Below are positions 22,802-33,460 of a DNA stretch of 33,907 nt, one piece after another. The notes below the pieces were generated by a model. The model saw only the letters and a program-made list of their open reading frames with translations, did not search any database and was not told where the DNA came from. The stretch is taken from contig JALLBK010000622.1 of NCBI GenBank assembly GCA_036940085.1, positions 1-33,907 on the forward strand, given 5' to 3'. The stretch comes from Discostella pseudostelligera. Lineage: Eukaryota > Bacillariophyta > Thalassiosirophyceae > Thalassiosirales > Thalassiosiraceae. The position numbers and the translations under genes were made by a program. Every line of letters starts with the position of its first letter. Position 1 is the stretch's first letter.

Positions 22802-22893
22802 GATCGATTCGTACGATTTCGGATCGATTTGTATGATCTTGGATCGATTCGTAAGATTTTGGACAGGATCTTTGACCGATTCGTAAGATTTCG
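22802..22893. repeat. 20-bp periodic repeat upstream of the USP gene
   Basis: Four full units with consensus GAYCGATTYGTAMGATTTYG lie at 22802-22821, 22822-22841, 22842-22861 and 22874-22893, with a 12-base spacer before the last. The array ends 156 bases before the protease ATG. It shares period and core CGTAAGATTTTGG with the array at 13146-13217. The rest of the gap 22575-23049 holds only the duplication at 22607. Confidence 0.8.
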
Positions 22894-23049
22894 GTCGCCA
22901 CGTGAAGGTGACAGATCGCGTCGGCGTCGCACGCATCCCGCCCGCCTCATCCTCATCCCACTTTCCACTTCATTCGACTCAATCATCACCAAACAAACAA
23001 TAGGCCACCTCGTCGACTTCGACTCTCCGGGGAAAGAAGAGTTGGCACC

Positions 23050-24744
23050 ATGGGGAACTGCCTCTCCATCTCCAGCGTTGGATTATCCAACTTCAACCAC
23101 CACGGCGGCGAAGATGATCACCACCAATCACAGCTGCTGCGAGACCAGCAACCAAAGCCTCGACAACCATTGCATCAACAACAACATCGGCAACGACGCA
23201 ACGATCACTACGACGGATATAGTGGCAATAATGATGCCTACATCCAAAGCATGGCCCGTGTAGGCAGCCGCGTTTATACACACAATCCAAATATTTCCAC
23301 GTTGGAGGAACACAGGGCGTCGACGTATCAGCATGTTCATGAACTTGTGGAGCAGGGAATTATTGAGGCCCTTTGTGTTCATAACGACACAACCTACGCC
23401 AATACCACCACCGCCGCCGCCACAACAACAACAACAACAACCAACACGCATGATATCGACGGTAGCACGCATGATGACTTATCCTCGGGCAAGGTCGGGC
23501 TTACCAACCTCGGGAATACCTGCTTTATGAATTGCAGCCTGCAATGCCTATCGAACACCGTACCTCTCACGGACTACTTTTTGGGCTACGATTTCAGATC
23601 CGAAATCAATTATGAAAATTTCCTCGGCACCAAGGGTGCTCTCGTTTCAGCCTACGCAGAACTCATCAAACATATATGGCTGGGCTCCAATAAAATCTAT
23701 CGACCGTCGAAGTTCAAGTACAGTTTAGAACAATTTGCACCCCAATTTGTGGGGAATGAACAACATGATGCACATGAACTTCTAGCCTATCTATTAGATG
23801 GAATGCATGAAGATTTGAACCGCGTGAAACGTAGTCGGAAGAGCACAAATGCATCAACCTACTACATTCAGGATAATGATTGTGATGGAACGAATGATGA
23901 GGGAGATGCAATTATCGCTTGGTCGAATTACTTGCAGAGGAATCAATCCATACTCGTGGACTTGTTCCAAGGTCAGTTGAGGAATACAATGACATGTCGA
24001 AATAGAATATCGAATAGCAAAACTGAAAGCGATGGATATTGCGGACATGTCAATGTGAAATTCGATCCGTTCATGTACTTATCATTACCCATATCGGATG
24101 ACTGCCGCACGCTCGATGACTGCTTGGATCTATTCTGTGAAGAAGAATTCCTCACGGGTGATGAACGATGGTTTTGTCCAAAATGCCAACAACTTGTAAA
24201 TGCCTCAAAGAAGATTGATCTATTCATGCTCCCGCCGATACTTATCATACACCTGAAGCGGTTTAAATTCAACCCCACATCGTACCGATGGACGAAGATT
24301 GATCAATCCGTGAGCTACCCTGTGAACGATTGGGATTTATCGGAGGTAATGAAAAAGAAGCGCGGAAATTCAACAACAAACAATAGAATCGATCCCATGT
24401 ATGACTTGTACGCCATATCGCACCACGAGGGAGATGTAGGATATGGCCATTATACGGCGCAGACCAAGAATCGATTTGATGGAGAATGGTACACTTTCAA
24501 TGACAGTCAATGTCATCGAAAGGTTGTGAACCATAAGCAAGATTATGAAGCATCATCTTCGGCATATTGTCTATTTTACAATCGAGTTGAGCGAGTAGTA
24601 GGTTCCAGCACAGCAGACGACGACAGCGGCGGCGATGTAGAGAAGAAGACAATCATACGCCGACAGAGCATATCAAGACCAGAGTTATGGCCGCATTTGC
24701 AGAGAGAGAACGCTGCCTATTGGAAATCTACTCGATTTAATTAA
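23050..24744 (+). CDS. Ubiquitin-specific protease (peptidase C19) with acylation-type N terminus
   Basis: Single exon, 564 residues, ATG in the strong context CACCATGG. The protein starts MGNCLS: Gly2 fits N-myristoylation and Cys4 a neighbouring palmitoyl site, which suggests membrane attachment (inference). Residues 10-150 are Gln/His/Thr-rich. The catalytic domain runs from about 148 to 525. It has the Cys box GLTNLGNTCFMNCSLQCL (nucleophile C158), NEQHDAHELLAYLLDGMHEDL, the second zinc-ribbon pair in WFCPKCQQL, IIHLKRFKF, and the His box YGHYTAQ (H467) followed by WYTFNDSQ (N484/D485). All catalytic residues are present. The first zinc-ribbon CxxC pair is not intact: one Cys precedes RNRIS and another is in YCGH. 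The enzyme cleaves ubiquitin from substrates; the target is unknown. The layout resembles the USP2/USP8/UBP8 set of compact USPs. Confidence 0.93.
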   Translation: MGNCLSISSVGLSNFNHHGGEDDHHQSQLLRDQQPKPRQPLHQQQHRQRRNDHYDGYSGNNDAYIQSMARVGSRVYTHNPNISTLEEHRASTYQHVHELVEQGIIEALCVHNDTTYANTTTAAATTTTTTTNTHDIDGSTHDDLSSGKVGLTNLGNTCFMNCSLQCLSNTVPLTDYFLGYDFRSEINYENFLGTKGALVSAYAELIKHIWLGSNKIYRPSKFKYSLEQFAPQFVGNEQHDAHELLAYLLDGMHEDLNRVKRSRKSTNASTYYIQDNDCDGTNDEGDAIIAWSNYLQRNQSILVDLFQGQLRNTMTCRNRISNSKTESDGYCGHVNVKFDPFMYLSLPISDDCRTLDDCLDLFCEEEFLTGDERWFCPKCQQLVNASKKIDLFMLPPILIIHLKRFKFNPTSYRWTKIDQSVSYPVNDWDLSEVMKKKRGNSTTNNRIDPMYDLYAISHHEGDVGYGHYTAQTKNRFDGEWYTFNDSQCHRKVVNHKQDYEASSSAYCLFYNRVERVVGSSTADDDSGGDVEKKTIIRRQSISRPELWPHLQRENAAYWKSTRFN

Positions 24745-24818
24745 TCTTACAAAATAATGTTAGGATATCAATCTTCTATTAAGTAGCCTTGATTACATCA
24801 ATAATATGATTTCAGGAG

Positions 24819-24851
24819 CATAGAATGCTGTCATAGAATGCTGTAGCATTC
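24819..24851. repeat. 13-bp tandem duplication with overlapping hairpin after the USP gene
   Basis: CATAGAATGCTGT occurs twice without a gap (24819-24831 and 24832-24844). The second copy continues into a perfect 7-bp inverted repeat, GAATGCT-GT-AGCATTC (24836-24851). It lies 75 bases past the protease stop codon, so it may be in the 3' untranslated region. A role in RNA processing is speculative. Confidence 0.6.
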
Positions 24852-24914
24852 ATTCGGCACTAACTCGGCACAATCCAGGACATCTGCCACGTGTAAGAGT
24901 GCGTTGGTCGAGTC

Positions 24915-24965
24915 TCCCGCCAAAAATCGGCTCTCCCGCCTCAACAATCCCTCTCTCCCGCCAAA
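24915..24965. promoter_or_regulatory. Cluster of three E2F/DP-type sites
   Basis: TCCCGCCAAA occurs at 24915-24924 and 24956-24965, with TCCCGCCTCA between them at 24934-24943. All are in one orientation with spacings of 19 and 22 bases, ending 50 bases before the ATG at 25016. TTTGGCGGGA, the reverse complement, is the classical E2F/DP consensus used by cell-cycle and DNA-replication genes in plants and animals. The clustering makes chance less likely; binding is not shown. Confidence 0.6.
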
Positions 24966-25015
24966 TCTCCATCGACTATCGTACGTACTACCACTCATTA
25001 TTTTTTTGATTGACC

Positions 25016-27837
25016 ATGACGACTAAGGAGCGGTGCCCTCCTACGGGAGAGGCGGCAACAGTACCACCGCCAAGGCTCGCCATAATTGATGGAACGCACC
25101 TATGTCTCCTCCCATCGTCTAGTGGTCGACTACAGTCTACCACCGCCAGTTCTGCCAATGCCGACTTTGCCGTCGTCGTTCCGGCGCTGCCGCTCTCATC
25201 AATTTGGGATCGTTTCCATTGTGGTGCCAAGGAGGGAGACGACGATATCGAATTCGGTAACGATATCGACTGCGATGCATCATCAGCAAAGAACTACTTA
25301 CAGATGGATACATTCATTCTCCACATGTCAGATCTGCTGCAGTTCAATTCCGACGATGATGATGATGATTCCAATATTTGCCACAATTCTACCAGCACTT
25401 GGCTCTTGAGACATTCGCAGAGTCTGCTTGTCGACCACAGTGTTAGTGGTGGCGACGAGGAGAATAGAAAATCATCATCATCATCATCACCTTCGCTCCT
25501 CCTCCCATTACGGATTATAGCGCTTCATGATGACGATGAAATAATGGCGATGGAGGACACGACAAAGATTGCCATGAATGCTGATGAAAACAGAATAGAG
25601 ATTCATCTACTTTCGTTTGCATCACCGTCTGATCATGATGAGTACTACGACAATGAAGGTTGTCACAACATTCCACTAGATGACGCAAGAGATGATTGCA
25701 TTATTTACGGTGGTGAATATTACAGTCTTGCATCAGAGGAGGAGGAGGAGGAGGGTAGCAAAAGCAATGGTGGTGTCATCATAATGGAATCTGCAGAACC
25801 ATCATCAGCGGCTGCTGCATTGACAGCACTGGATATAATGGGCGCTGGATCATATCTAGTTGCTGATTTATTTGGCGTGCCGGGATACGAGCAGGTGCTG
25901 GTATTACCCCACCTTGTTATGGATGATGCAAACAACAACTTATTGTCGGATGATATTGCAGTGTGGGACAATGATAACGAAAGTCGTCATGGAGGAGGAA
26001 CGACCAACGATGAAATATTATTGCAACGACGCATAGAGTTACTACAACTCATTCTTGAGCATTCATTCATTACGGATGGCATGATGATAATTCATCCAGT
26101 ACCACCATCATCATCACAATCGCAACTCTCTTTGAACAATCCTGCAACAACGAAGATTCGACAAGAGAACTCACTCTCAATGACTACAACGAAATCATCA
26201 TTCATCACAATACCCCCACTACTTCTAACGCTCGAGGATGAAGAGGATAATGAGATGGTGAATCAGCGAAACAATGGGAGGCAGAGGAAGAGGAAAATAG
26301 TAGTGAAGACAACACCCGTTGAGAATGGCAATGCTATCAACAATGAATCGATGACGGCTTCTGCGGCATTGTCGTCGACGACACGGGAAGAGACCCAGGG
26401 AGAAGCACCGAGCGCATTATTGAGGGAGGGGGGGGGAAGTCATCCCGCTTGGTTAGACGCCATCGCACATACAGTGGAGCACCGGTTGGCAGCTGAGCTA
26501 TCAGAGGTGGAACGAATGGAAAGATCTGCTCAAATATGTTTAGATCTTGTCGACGAAGGACGCAAAACTTTGCATTCCGCCACGAGGAGTGGCACTAGTG
26601 GCGACAATGACGACCCAGAGGCAATTCGCCTGCGGTATGGTATACGACCAAGGACGTCGTCGATAGAAAACAATTGTGATGGTATATCCGTGGTGTTGGA
26701 CCTTGAATTGGATTTATTGATGCGGCCGTCAAGAACCAGCACAAAAGCGGCGACTGCAAAAGACGACGAAGGCAGTAATATCCGCAACTCACTGCATGAC
26801 TTTCACTTATCATGCTCCTTGGTGAGTAGAGCATCATCGTTAGCAACAACTGCACCAACATCTCCAAAGACCATTCGCACTGTATCTGGCATTGTGCCAA
26901 CTCTGCAATCTGGCGACTGCATTACGATTCTTGCCTCCGTGCTCCTGGCTGATTTGCGGGTGAATGTTATGCAAGAAGTGAGCCGAATTAGTCCTTCTAC
27001 AATGTTGGATATTTGTATACAAGGACTTTGGGTAAAGGAAGACAACAATGGTGTGACGGATTATCCTTCAACTTCTTCTAACAACGGCAGGAGCAAAGCA
27101 ACTTCTGATAGACATGGAGCAGTGCTCAGTATCCTTCGATTGCCGGTCGAGACATTATTCCTGGCACCGCCGATATCATCTAGTCTTCCTCAATCAAATC
27201 ATTGGATACAGTACGAATTTGACTTTATATCTGACAATACAAGCAGATGCAGGACCACCAGCAGCGGCCAGAGTTGCCCCGATACCAATGCATCTCCCAT
27301 ACTATCAACCGCTGTATTCGAGTATCGTTCGCCCCATACTCTAACTATTGACACGTCTTCTGCGATACAGGACGCCAAGATATGGAAAGATCTCGTGACG
27401 AATATTAATGCCCGCGTGGGAGGGAATACTTTCATTGATTTGTACTGGAAGAAGGGCGATCCTCGATTAAACCTGGTAATATTTGGATCAAATATGGAAG
27501 AACGAGCTGGTGAGTTATGCAAGTCTTCACAATGACCATCGCATCGCCCTACAGTCTCTCACTTTGCGCACAACTTTGTAATTGTAACCGACATTCAGCA
27601 ATGGTGAAGTTTGTACTCAGTTGCCTACCTGCATCGGCAAAGCTCATCGTTGAAGATCCTGACGAAAAGCAACATGTCAGAGCGTTACTTCAATCAATGA
27701 AGAACGAAGTTGATGCAATCAAACGTCATTGCGCATTGTCATCTGATGCCATTACACCGGCTTTAGTTAATGAAATTGCCTCCCTTCAATGCGACACTGA
27801 CGGAGTTGCATCTACACTCAAGCGAGGATGGTTGTAA
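25016..27837 (+). CDS. Protein of uncertain identity, possibly FANCB/FAAP100-like
   Basis: Exons 25016-27509 and 27599-27837 join in phase 1 over an 89-nt intron, giving 910 residues. The ATG at 25016 is the first in this frame. Visible pieces: an N-terminal strand RLAIIDGTHLCLLP; acidic Ser/Asp-rich inserts; LVADLFGVPGYEQVLVLP near residue 282, resembling a late beta-propeller blade; a helix HRLAAELSEVERMERSAQ near 490; a beta-rich second half with ISVVLDLELDLLM and GDCITILASVLLADL; and a C-terminal helical end with FVLSCLPASAKLIVE and LLQSMKNEVDAIKRH. A propeller followed by a helix and a C-terminal wing-like domain recalls FANCB or FAAP100 of the Fanconi anaemia core complex, and the upstream E2F sites would suit a DNA-repair gene. 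This is weak evidence and there is no decisive motif. The stop lies 148 bases before SAS-6. Confidence 0.8.
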
Positions 27838-27985
27838 AAGAAGTGAGAAGTCGTTCTGCTTGCTGGAGAGTTCAAATTTTAATTTGAAATTCAATGTGCT
27901 TGCACTCAATCCCTTCTCTCTGGAGCCTCGTCGAGCAATACCCATCTTCCAACCCTCCTCTTTAGCTGCGCGGGGTCCCATCTCC

Positions 27986-30327
27986 ATGGCGGAATTCGAT
28001 CGAGCAAACCCTCTTTTTGAACGCGATAATGTCCCTTTCGAAGTGTTCACTTACTCGGGTACCCAGGGCAGCAGCGAAGCTCAGAATGCATGCGCTTCCG
28101 CCACCAGCAAACGGCATGGGACTTTCACAGTTCGTATTTTGCAGGGCCACCGGCCACCGAAAAATGGCAGCGGGGATAGAGAACGCGTCATTCGATTCGA
28201 GATGTCTGATGAGTGCAATATTCTTATCGACGATAATCTCAATGGCCAGTTGAGAAATAATAATGCAGTCGGAGCGCCACCGCATAGCACTCCGAGCCGG
28301 AGATCCCTTCAGTATTCACTTCCAAATATGCCAAACATCCACGCCCCCATCATTATAACCGACACAGGTCGAGGGCACTCCACTATGGAAACACCTGGTC
28401 AGCAGATGAGGTGCCCTATTAGTGGTGCCGATTTGTATTCGAAGTCCATGCCGTGTCGCCCAATGGAACTATATGAACTAGAAGTTGGCGAATCTGATTT
28501 TTCTGCTCTGCGTCGAGATCAAGCGTTGTTGGTGGACTTTCATGATTTTGCAAACTCGTTGATATCACTGCTTCATGTCTGCGAGCTTGGAGACGTGAAT
28601 GTTTCGCAGCCGACAGAACAGGATATGCCATTTGAGAATAACCAATCCATCAAACCGCCTTATGATTCAACCAATGGAGAACTGCGATGGGGTATCAACA
28701 ATGGAGTTTGGAGAACACCGTCACAACCGCATCAAGCGCCGAATCATCCACGGCAAGGCGTGTCACACCACGGAATGAGAATTCCATCACCATATGGCTC
28801 AGGACCTTTGTCAATGCCTACTTCGACATACACTTGCAGACTGGAAGTAAATTCCCCGGTAACTGACGAAAGCGCAAAGTGGAGGAACAATTCGAAGTCC
28901 AGCGTAACGCATGCTCGATTCAGTATAGTGGAGTTCAATCAGTTTCGCGAGCTCGTGCATTTGGCATTGAATCTGAGTATTGGGACGGACAAATCAGTTC
29001 GATTATACTTGTCCTTGCGTCTCAACCAGATAATGATCCAAAGTCGGAACATCCAATTGCTCTACGTTGAGGAACAGCGCCGCTCCGATACCGCCGAAAC
29101 AGAACTTATTGGTCTTAGGAAGAAGATGCAAGAGCTCACACAGTCAACCGAAGCTGAAAAGTATCAGAGTCGACACCAAGCAGAAGAGCGTCTCCAGAAC
29201 GAGATTTGCAGCCGTTTAGCTGAAGTAAACGACATGAAGGCAGCCAAAGAAGCTGAAATTCAGAGTCTGAGCGACAGAAGTGAAAAGAATTGTGCAATCC
29301 TCGAAAACAAAATACGTCTCCTTGAGGAAGTCAATGCAAAAGTCAACTCTGACAAGGCTGCTACCGAAAACGAAAATCAGATATTGGCCACCAAACTCAG
29401 CTTCCAGGAGACGACGAATAACACAATTGCAAACGAAATGAGTTCACTCCGCAGCAAGCTACAACATATCTCAGAAGAAAAGGCGACCGTAGAAAAGAGT
29501 CTTCATCAACTGCAGTTACAACTTACGTCACTTGAGTATTCCAACAATCGTAACGAGACGACATTATTCCAAACGGAGGCGCAGCGGGTATCTGCTGAGA
29601 AAGTATCCGCCGATGCTCAACGGATCCTATCGAACCAACACTCACAGATGGAAGAGTTACGGAGGAGACTCGAGGAGGCAGAGCTCGAAACTTTGAAATA
29701 CAAAGATCTAACCTCCAGATACCAGTCGAATCGTCTAGAAATGAAGAAACGGATGAAGGATAAAGTCGAGATGATTCGTGAACAAGAAGATATCTTTGTC
29801 GCGAAAGAGAAGGAGTTGACAAATCTTAAAAGTCGAGTGCAGGGCCTTGCCGAGGAGTTGAAGTGTACGAAGTCAGAAAAGGATGCTTTGGCACGTGAAT
29901 TGAATGATGCGAAGCATCAAATCCAGGATGATAAGAAGCAGCTGGAAAATAACCAGCAGGTATGTTCAGTTATTACTCTATCAACAACATCGGTGGCATC
30001 CAATCCCCAATAACGATTTACTTCATATTATGACAGGTTATTGCATGGCTGAACAAACAAATGTCAAGTGGCGGAGCAATGTGGAATGGGACGAAAGCAG
30101 CCAGTAATACTCCAAACACTGTGCATGCATTCCCAACGCCTGCTGCAACAGGTAGCCAAGTAGCTACGCTTCCTCGCTTCAATATGCTTAGCGCAGGCTC
30201 TACATTTCAGCGCTCATATGTCACACCTGATGTCAATTCAGTCGCTGGAATGCCTCAGCAGCTTCATCCGGAGCCAACACCCTACTACTCAGGGATGTTG
30301 AGACATCCTGGTGCTACACACAAGTAA
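27986..30327 (+). CDS. SAS6: SAS-6 centriole cartwheel protein
   Basis: Exons 27986-29959 and 30037-30327 join in phase 0 over a 77-nt intron, giving 754 residues. The open frame extends upstream to 27770, but the ATG at 27986 (CCATGG) gives the family's normal N terminus, MAEFDRANPLFERDNVPFEV. The head domain contains MELYELEVGESDFSALRRD and ALLVDFHDFANSLISLLHVC (about 160-200), then IVEFNQFRELVHLALNL near 315, where F320 is the likely head-to-head dimer residue. A long coiled coil fills about 340-658, and the splice creates NNQQVIAWLNKQ, the conserved end of the SAS-6 coil. A Ser/Pro-rich tail follows. SAS-6 dimers set the ninefold cartwheel at the start of centriole assembly. The head is stretched by a disordered insert of about 90 residues (28590-28830). 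In a centric diatom the protein would be needed only when sperm build basal bodies de novo (inference). Confidence 0.92.
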
Positions 30328-30909
30328 CAGCATACATGAAATGCAATCAAAATCATCCATCATCGGTCGATCAGGCGCTCTACGCATTTGCGACATATGA
30401 TGTGATAATTGATAACCAATTAGTCCGTGTCGCACCATCAGCTTCAATAACTGCTTACGGATGTTGTTGATTTCGCCGACAATTTATTCTCAATGCATTC
30501 TGCCACAGATGGAGTCAAGGCATGTCAAATAATACATCTATCATTACATAACTGACAACGTTGTTGAAATTGAATGGAATACATCCAACTTATCCGCATC
30601 AACCATGCAGTATCGACAGCCTCGTGTTCCATCCGACCTGAAAAATCATTATTTGATGAACTAATACGAAACGGCATGCTTCGTGCGTGGTCCGCACGCC
30701 AATCGCGTATCAATATGGGAGATCGTCAATGCCAGGTGAAAAATATTGGTCAACCATCATTACTGGCAGTCATGCACAAACAGGTGAAGGTAGATCAATT
30801 CAATAATTTTGAAATTTATTACGCGGCGCCAGTTTCATGACACGCCTGTCAAGAGGCATAAATTGAAATTTCAAACCAACATCTATCTGCCACACTACAC
30901 GCTCAATCC
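30328..30909. other. Intergenic region between SAS-6 and tectonic
   Basis: These 582 bases are AT-rich. An 88-codon frame at 30574-30840 has no recognisable domain and is not called. A perfect 12-bp palindrome TTGAAATTTCAA lies at 30863-30874, 35 bases before the tectonic ATG, and might be a promoter element. No RFX-type X-box was seen by eye. Confidence 0.5.
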
Positions 30910-33219
30910 ATGATATCTCTGCCGAATAATGCTGTTTTTACCCTCATCGGAGCAGCTTCCGTGTTACTCGCATTCGCTGCCGATGACTCCTACGATGTAG
31001 CTGATGTCGTCAGCGCTGATTCCTCGAGCCGCGGCAGTACCTCCACAAAGCCTTTCTTCATGCCGGCTGGTTGCACATGCAAAATATCAGGAGCGAGCAA
31101 TGACGAACAATGCGGTCAGTTCGACTGCCAATGTGGGTGTGATGTACTGGCGGGAGCTTGCGATATCAATTGCTGCTGTGATCCGGAATGCGACAGTGAC
31201 GACCTCGCGTCATTTTCTAGCTGCCTTGATGAAGGAGAGTCGACGATGACAGTACGAATGTGTACAGAAAGTCCGCCGTCATTAGAAGTCGTCAACCTCA
31301 AATATCCTTGGAGGCTTGTTGATTCTCCCGAGGTAAGATGTATTGCAGTATTGCCAAGATTGATTAATTCCGTCACCGAATTGCCGACGTTCTCCATCCG
31401 TAAATCACCGAGTAGGACAAACTCCATGGATTGCTGTGTGCCGAGAAGGACAACAGCGCAGTCAAGGGCAAGTTTTTCGAAGATCAGGGGTACCCACGTG
31501 CTACTCAGGTCTTTTCTCCAGGAGGAAGGCGTGCCAATCAGCTGGGATTTCACTCATTCAGCCGAGAGGCAGATCTCATTACGTCCGAAGCTGAATATCA
31601 GTTGGGTGACCCAATTGCAGTCTATCAGTCATCCGATCAACAACTTACGCGTGCCTTCGCGGGATATCTCGCCTTACCATTTCCAGACGATGGTGGCCAT
31701 TGCATTGAGCTGAACACTGTTGCTTTCGGACGAAGCGAATCAAACAGGTGTTCGAAGTACATACATGATCTCTCGGCTGACTGCGAAGGGAAATTCAGCT
31801 CGGAACGGTACATCTCAAACATATTTGGTGAGCATTCGTTGGCAATCCCATATCTGCGTGCATTGAAGCTGAATCAACTCTTATCATCAGCCTACCTCCA
31901 GTCGAACAAACCAAGGGATCCGCCATACTCGGCACATCTCCTCGGACGAACTCTCTTCACCCAATCCATATCTCCACTTTCATCGATTCTAATGGGACAA
32001 TTTCGGATGATCTCGACCATATTCCTCACAAAACACGATGGGACAACTCGTCGTCCACGTGCATCAATGCACTGAAGCGAATGACTTACAACGTGAGATA
32101 TAACCGCACCACAATCGTTGATATATCTGTAGACATCGAGACTATTGATATTGAAACTTCCACTCGGGAGCTGCAACAAGAATACTCAGTGAATTTCGTT
32201 CCCATCGAGGTCGATGCTTCAATGCGTAGCCACGAGAAGAACAATCTGATTACTCGTATTCGAAGTGGCAACCCTGGATATATTGTCGGTGCGCCAACTC
32301 TCGGTGCAATGACTCCAAATGTAAATCAAACAACTTCGTACGTGATCGCCCAGAAAGCTGGTTTCACGGTAATGGATACAGGATTGGCTGGACAATGCAG
32401 CACTTCGTCACCTACGGGAACGGTACGTTGCTGCACATGAATTCAGTTTGCCGAGGCCTCACACTTATTACTACTAACATCCGCCACTGCATCATGACAT
32501 CTCAGACAGTTGGTTTTGCCAAGAATACATTCGTGGGATGCACCCAATCATTCACCAGAGACGAACTCAGGGATTTTTGCTTAGACCCATCCAATCAACA
32601 CCCAATGCTTGTTCGACAAAAGATGATGGACGTGGACGATTTCGTATTTCCCAAGTGGCTTAAAACCAATCAAGATATGTTCGGGATATTTGGTAATGCC
32701 GATCCATTGCAGCAACGTCAGTGGATCAATATTGAATCACCGACATTTGTGGCCAAGAGTCGAAGCTTTATTGAGGCGGAAAGTCGATGCATAGGTATGC
32801 CATCGAGGCTGCGCTTTGAAATATTGTGGACATATGTGGGCAATGTCGACAATCCACAGGCGAAAATATTAAGGTGAGCTACCCTCCGTTCCCCTGGCCG
32901 ATGTTCACGTTTGGTTGCATGCACCTCTCTTGGAACTGGACCCACAATGTCATTTCCTTCCACCATTCGTCAATATCCTTTTCATGCGTGCAGCGCCAAA
33001 AAGTCATTCGAGGATGGTCCATCCCTCCAACACACTCTTCCCCACCCCAATGAGAAGCAGCCCTTTTCATTCATTACGACAGTATCATGGGTCTTTTCTC
33101 CACCCAAGTCAGAAATTGTAACAAGTCCACCACCGCTATTGATATTCTCCGTTCCGCATGATGTGTTTTATCCATTTCAGATTAGTAAACGTAATGCGGG
33201 CGATAAGTATGATCTCTAG
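30910..33219 (+). CDS. TCTN: Tectonic-family protein (ciliary transition zone)
   Basis: Five exons: 30910-31332, 31416-31827, 31902-32422, 32506-32873 and 32994-33219, with introns of 83, 74, 83 and 120 nt and consistent phases, giving 649 residues. The N terminus is a signal peptide (NAVFTLIGAASVLLAFAA). The tectonic Cys signature follows at about 53-105: CTCKISG...FDCQCGCDVLAGACDINCC, then CDPECDSDDLASFSSC. Downstream family features are GLLCAEKDN, the STCINALKRMTYNVRYN segment, NPGYIVGAP, and VGFAKNTFVGC created by splicing into exon 4. The end, VPHDVFYPFQISK, has no membrane anchor, as in secreted tectonic-1. Tectonics belong to the MKS/B9 module that gates the ciliary transition zone. 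With SAS-6 just upstream on the same strand, a role in sperm flagella is inferred. Which animal paralogue it matches cannot be told by eye. Confidence 0.86.
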
Positions 33220-33460
33220 ATTTGGGTAGATCGTGTAATAAGTAGCGACATGGGGGTACAGGAGCCGAAGATGAAAAGATGAGAGTCAAGTGGAGTTCAA
33301 ATACAATGGCTACAATAAGCATTGCCCACCTTATGAATCATTTGTTGCTCTACTTCACCATTGTTGTTCTTTCAATTGCCGTCGTTCAATGCACTCTATT
33401 ATTTGTCGCTTTTGCTCGTTCCCTGCGTCCCCTCCACGTTTGTCGTCGACAATTCGACAA

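Noticed and set aside
22802..22893. CRISPR-like array
   Set aside because: Units are contiguous and degenerate with no unique spacers, in a eukaryotic genome.
27770..27985. Upstream extension of the SAS-6 frame
   Set aside because: It overlaps the last exon of the preceding gene and adds 72 residues with no counterpart in the SAS-6 family; the ATG at 27986 has a better context.
30574..30840. 88-codon plus-strand frame between SAS-6 and tectonic
   Set aside because: No recognisable domain, no splice links, and a length expected by chance in this AT-rich region.
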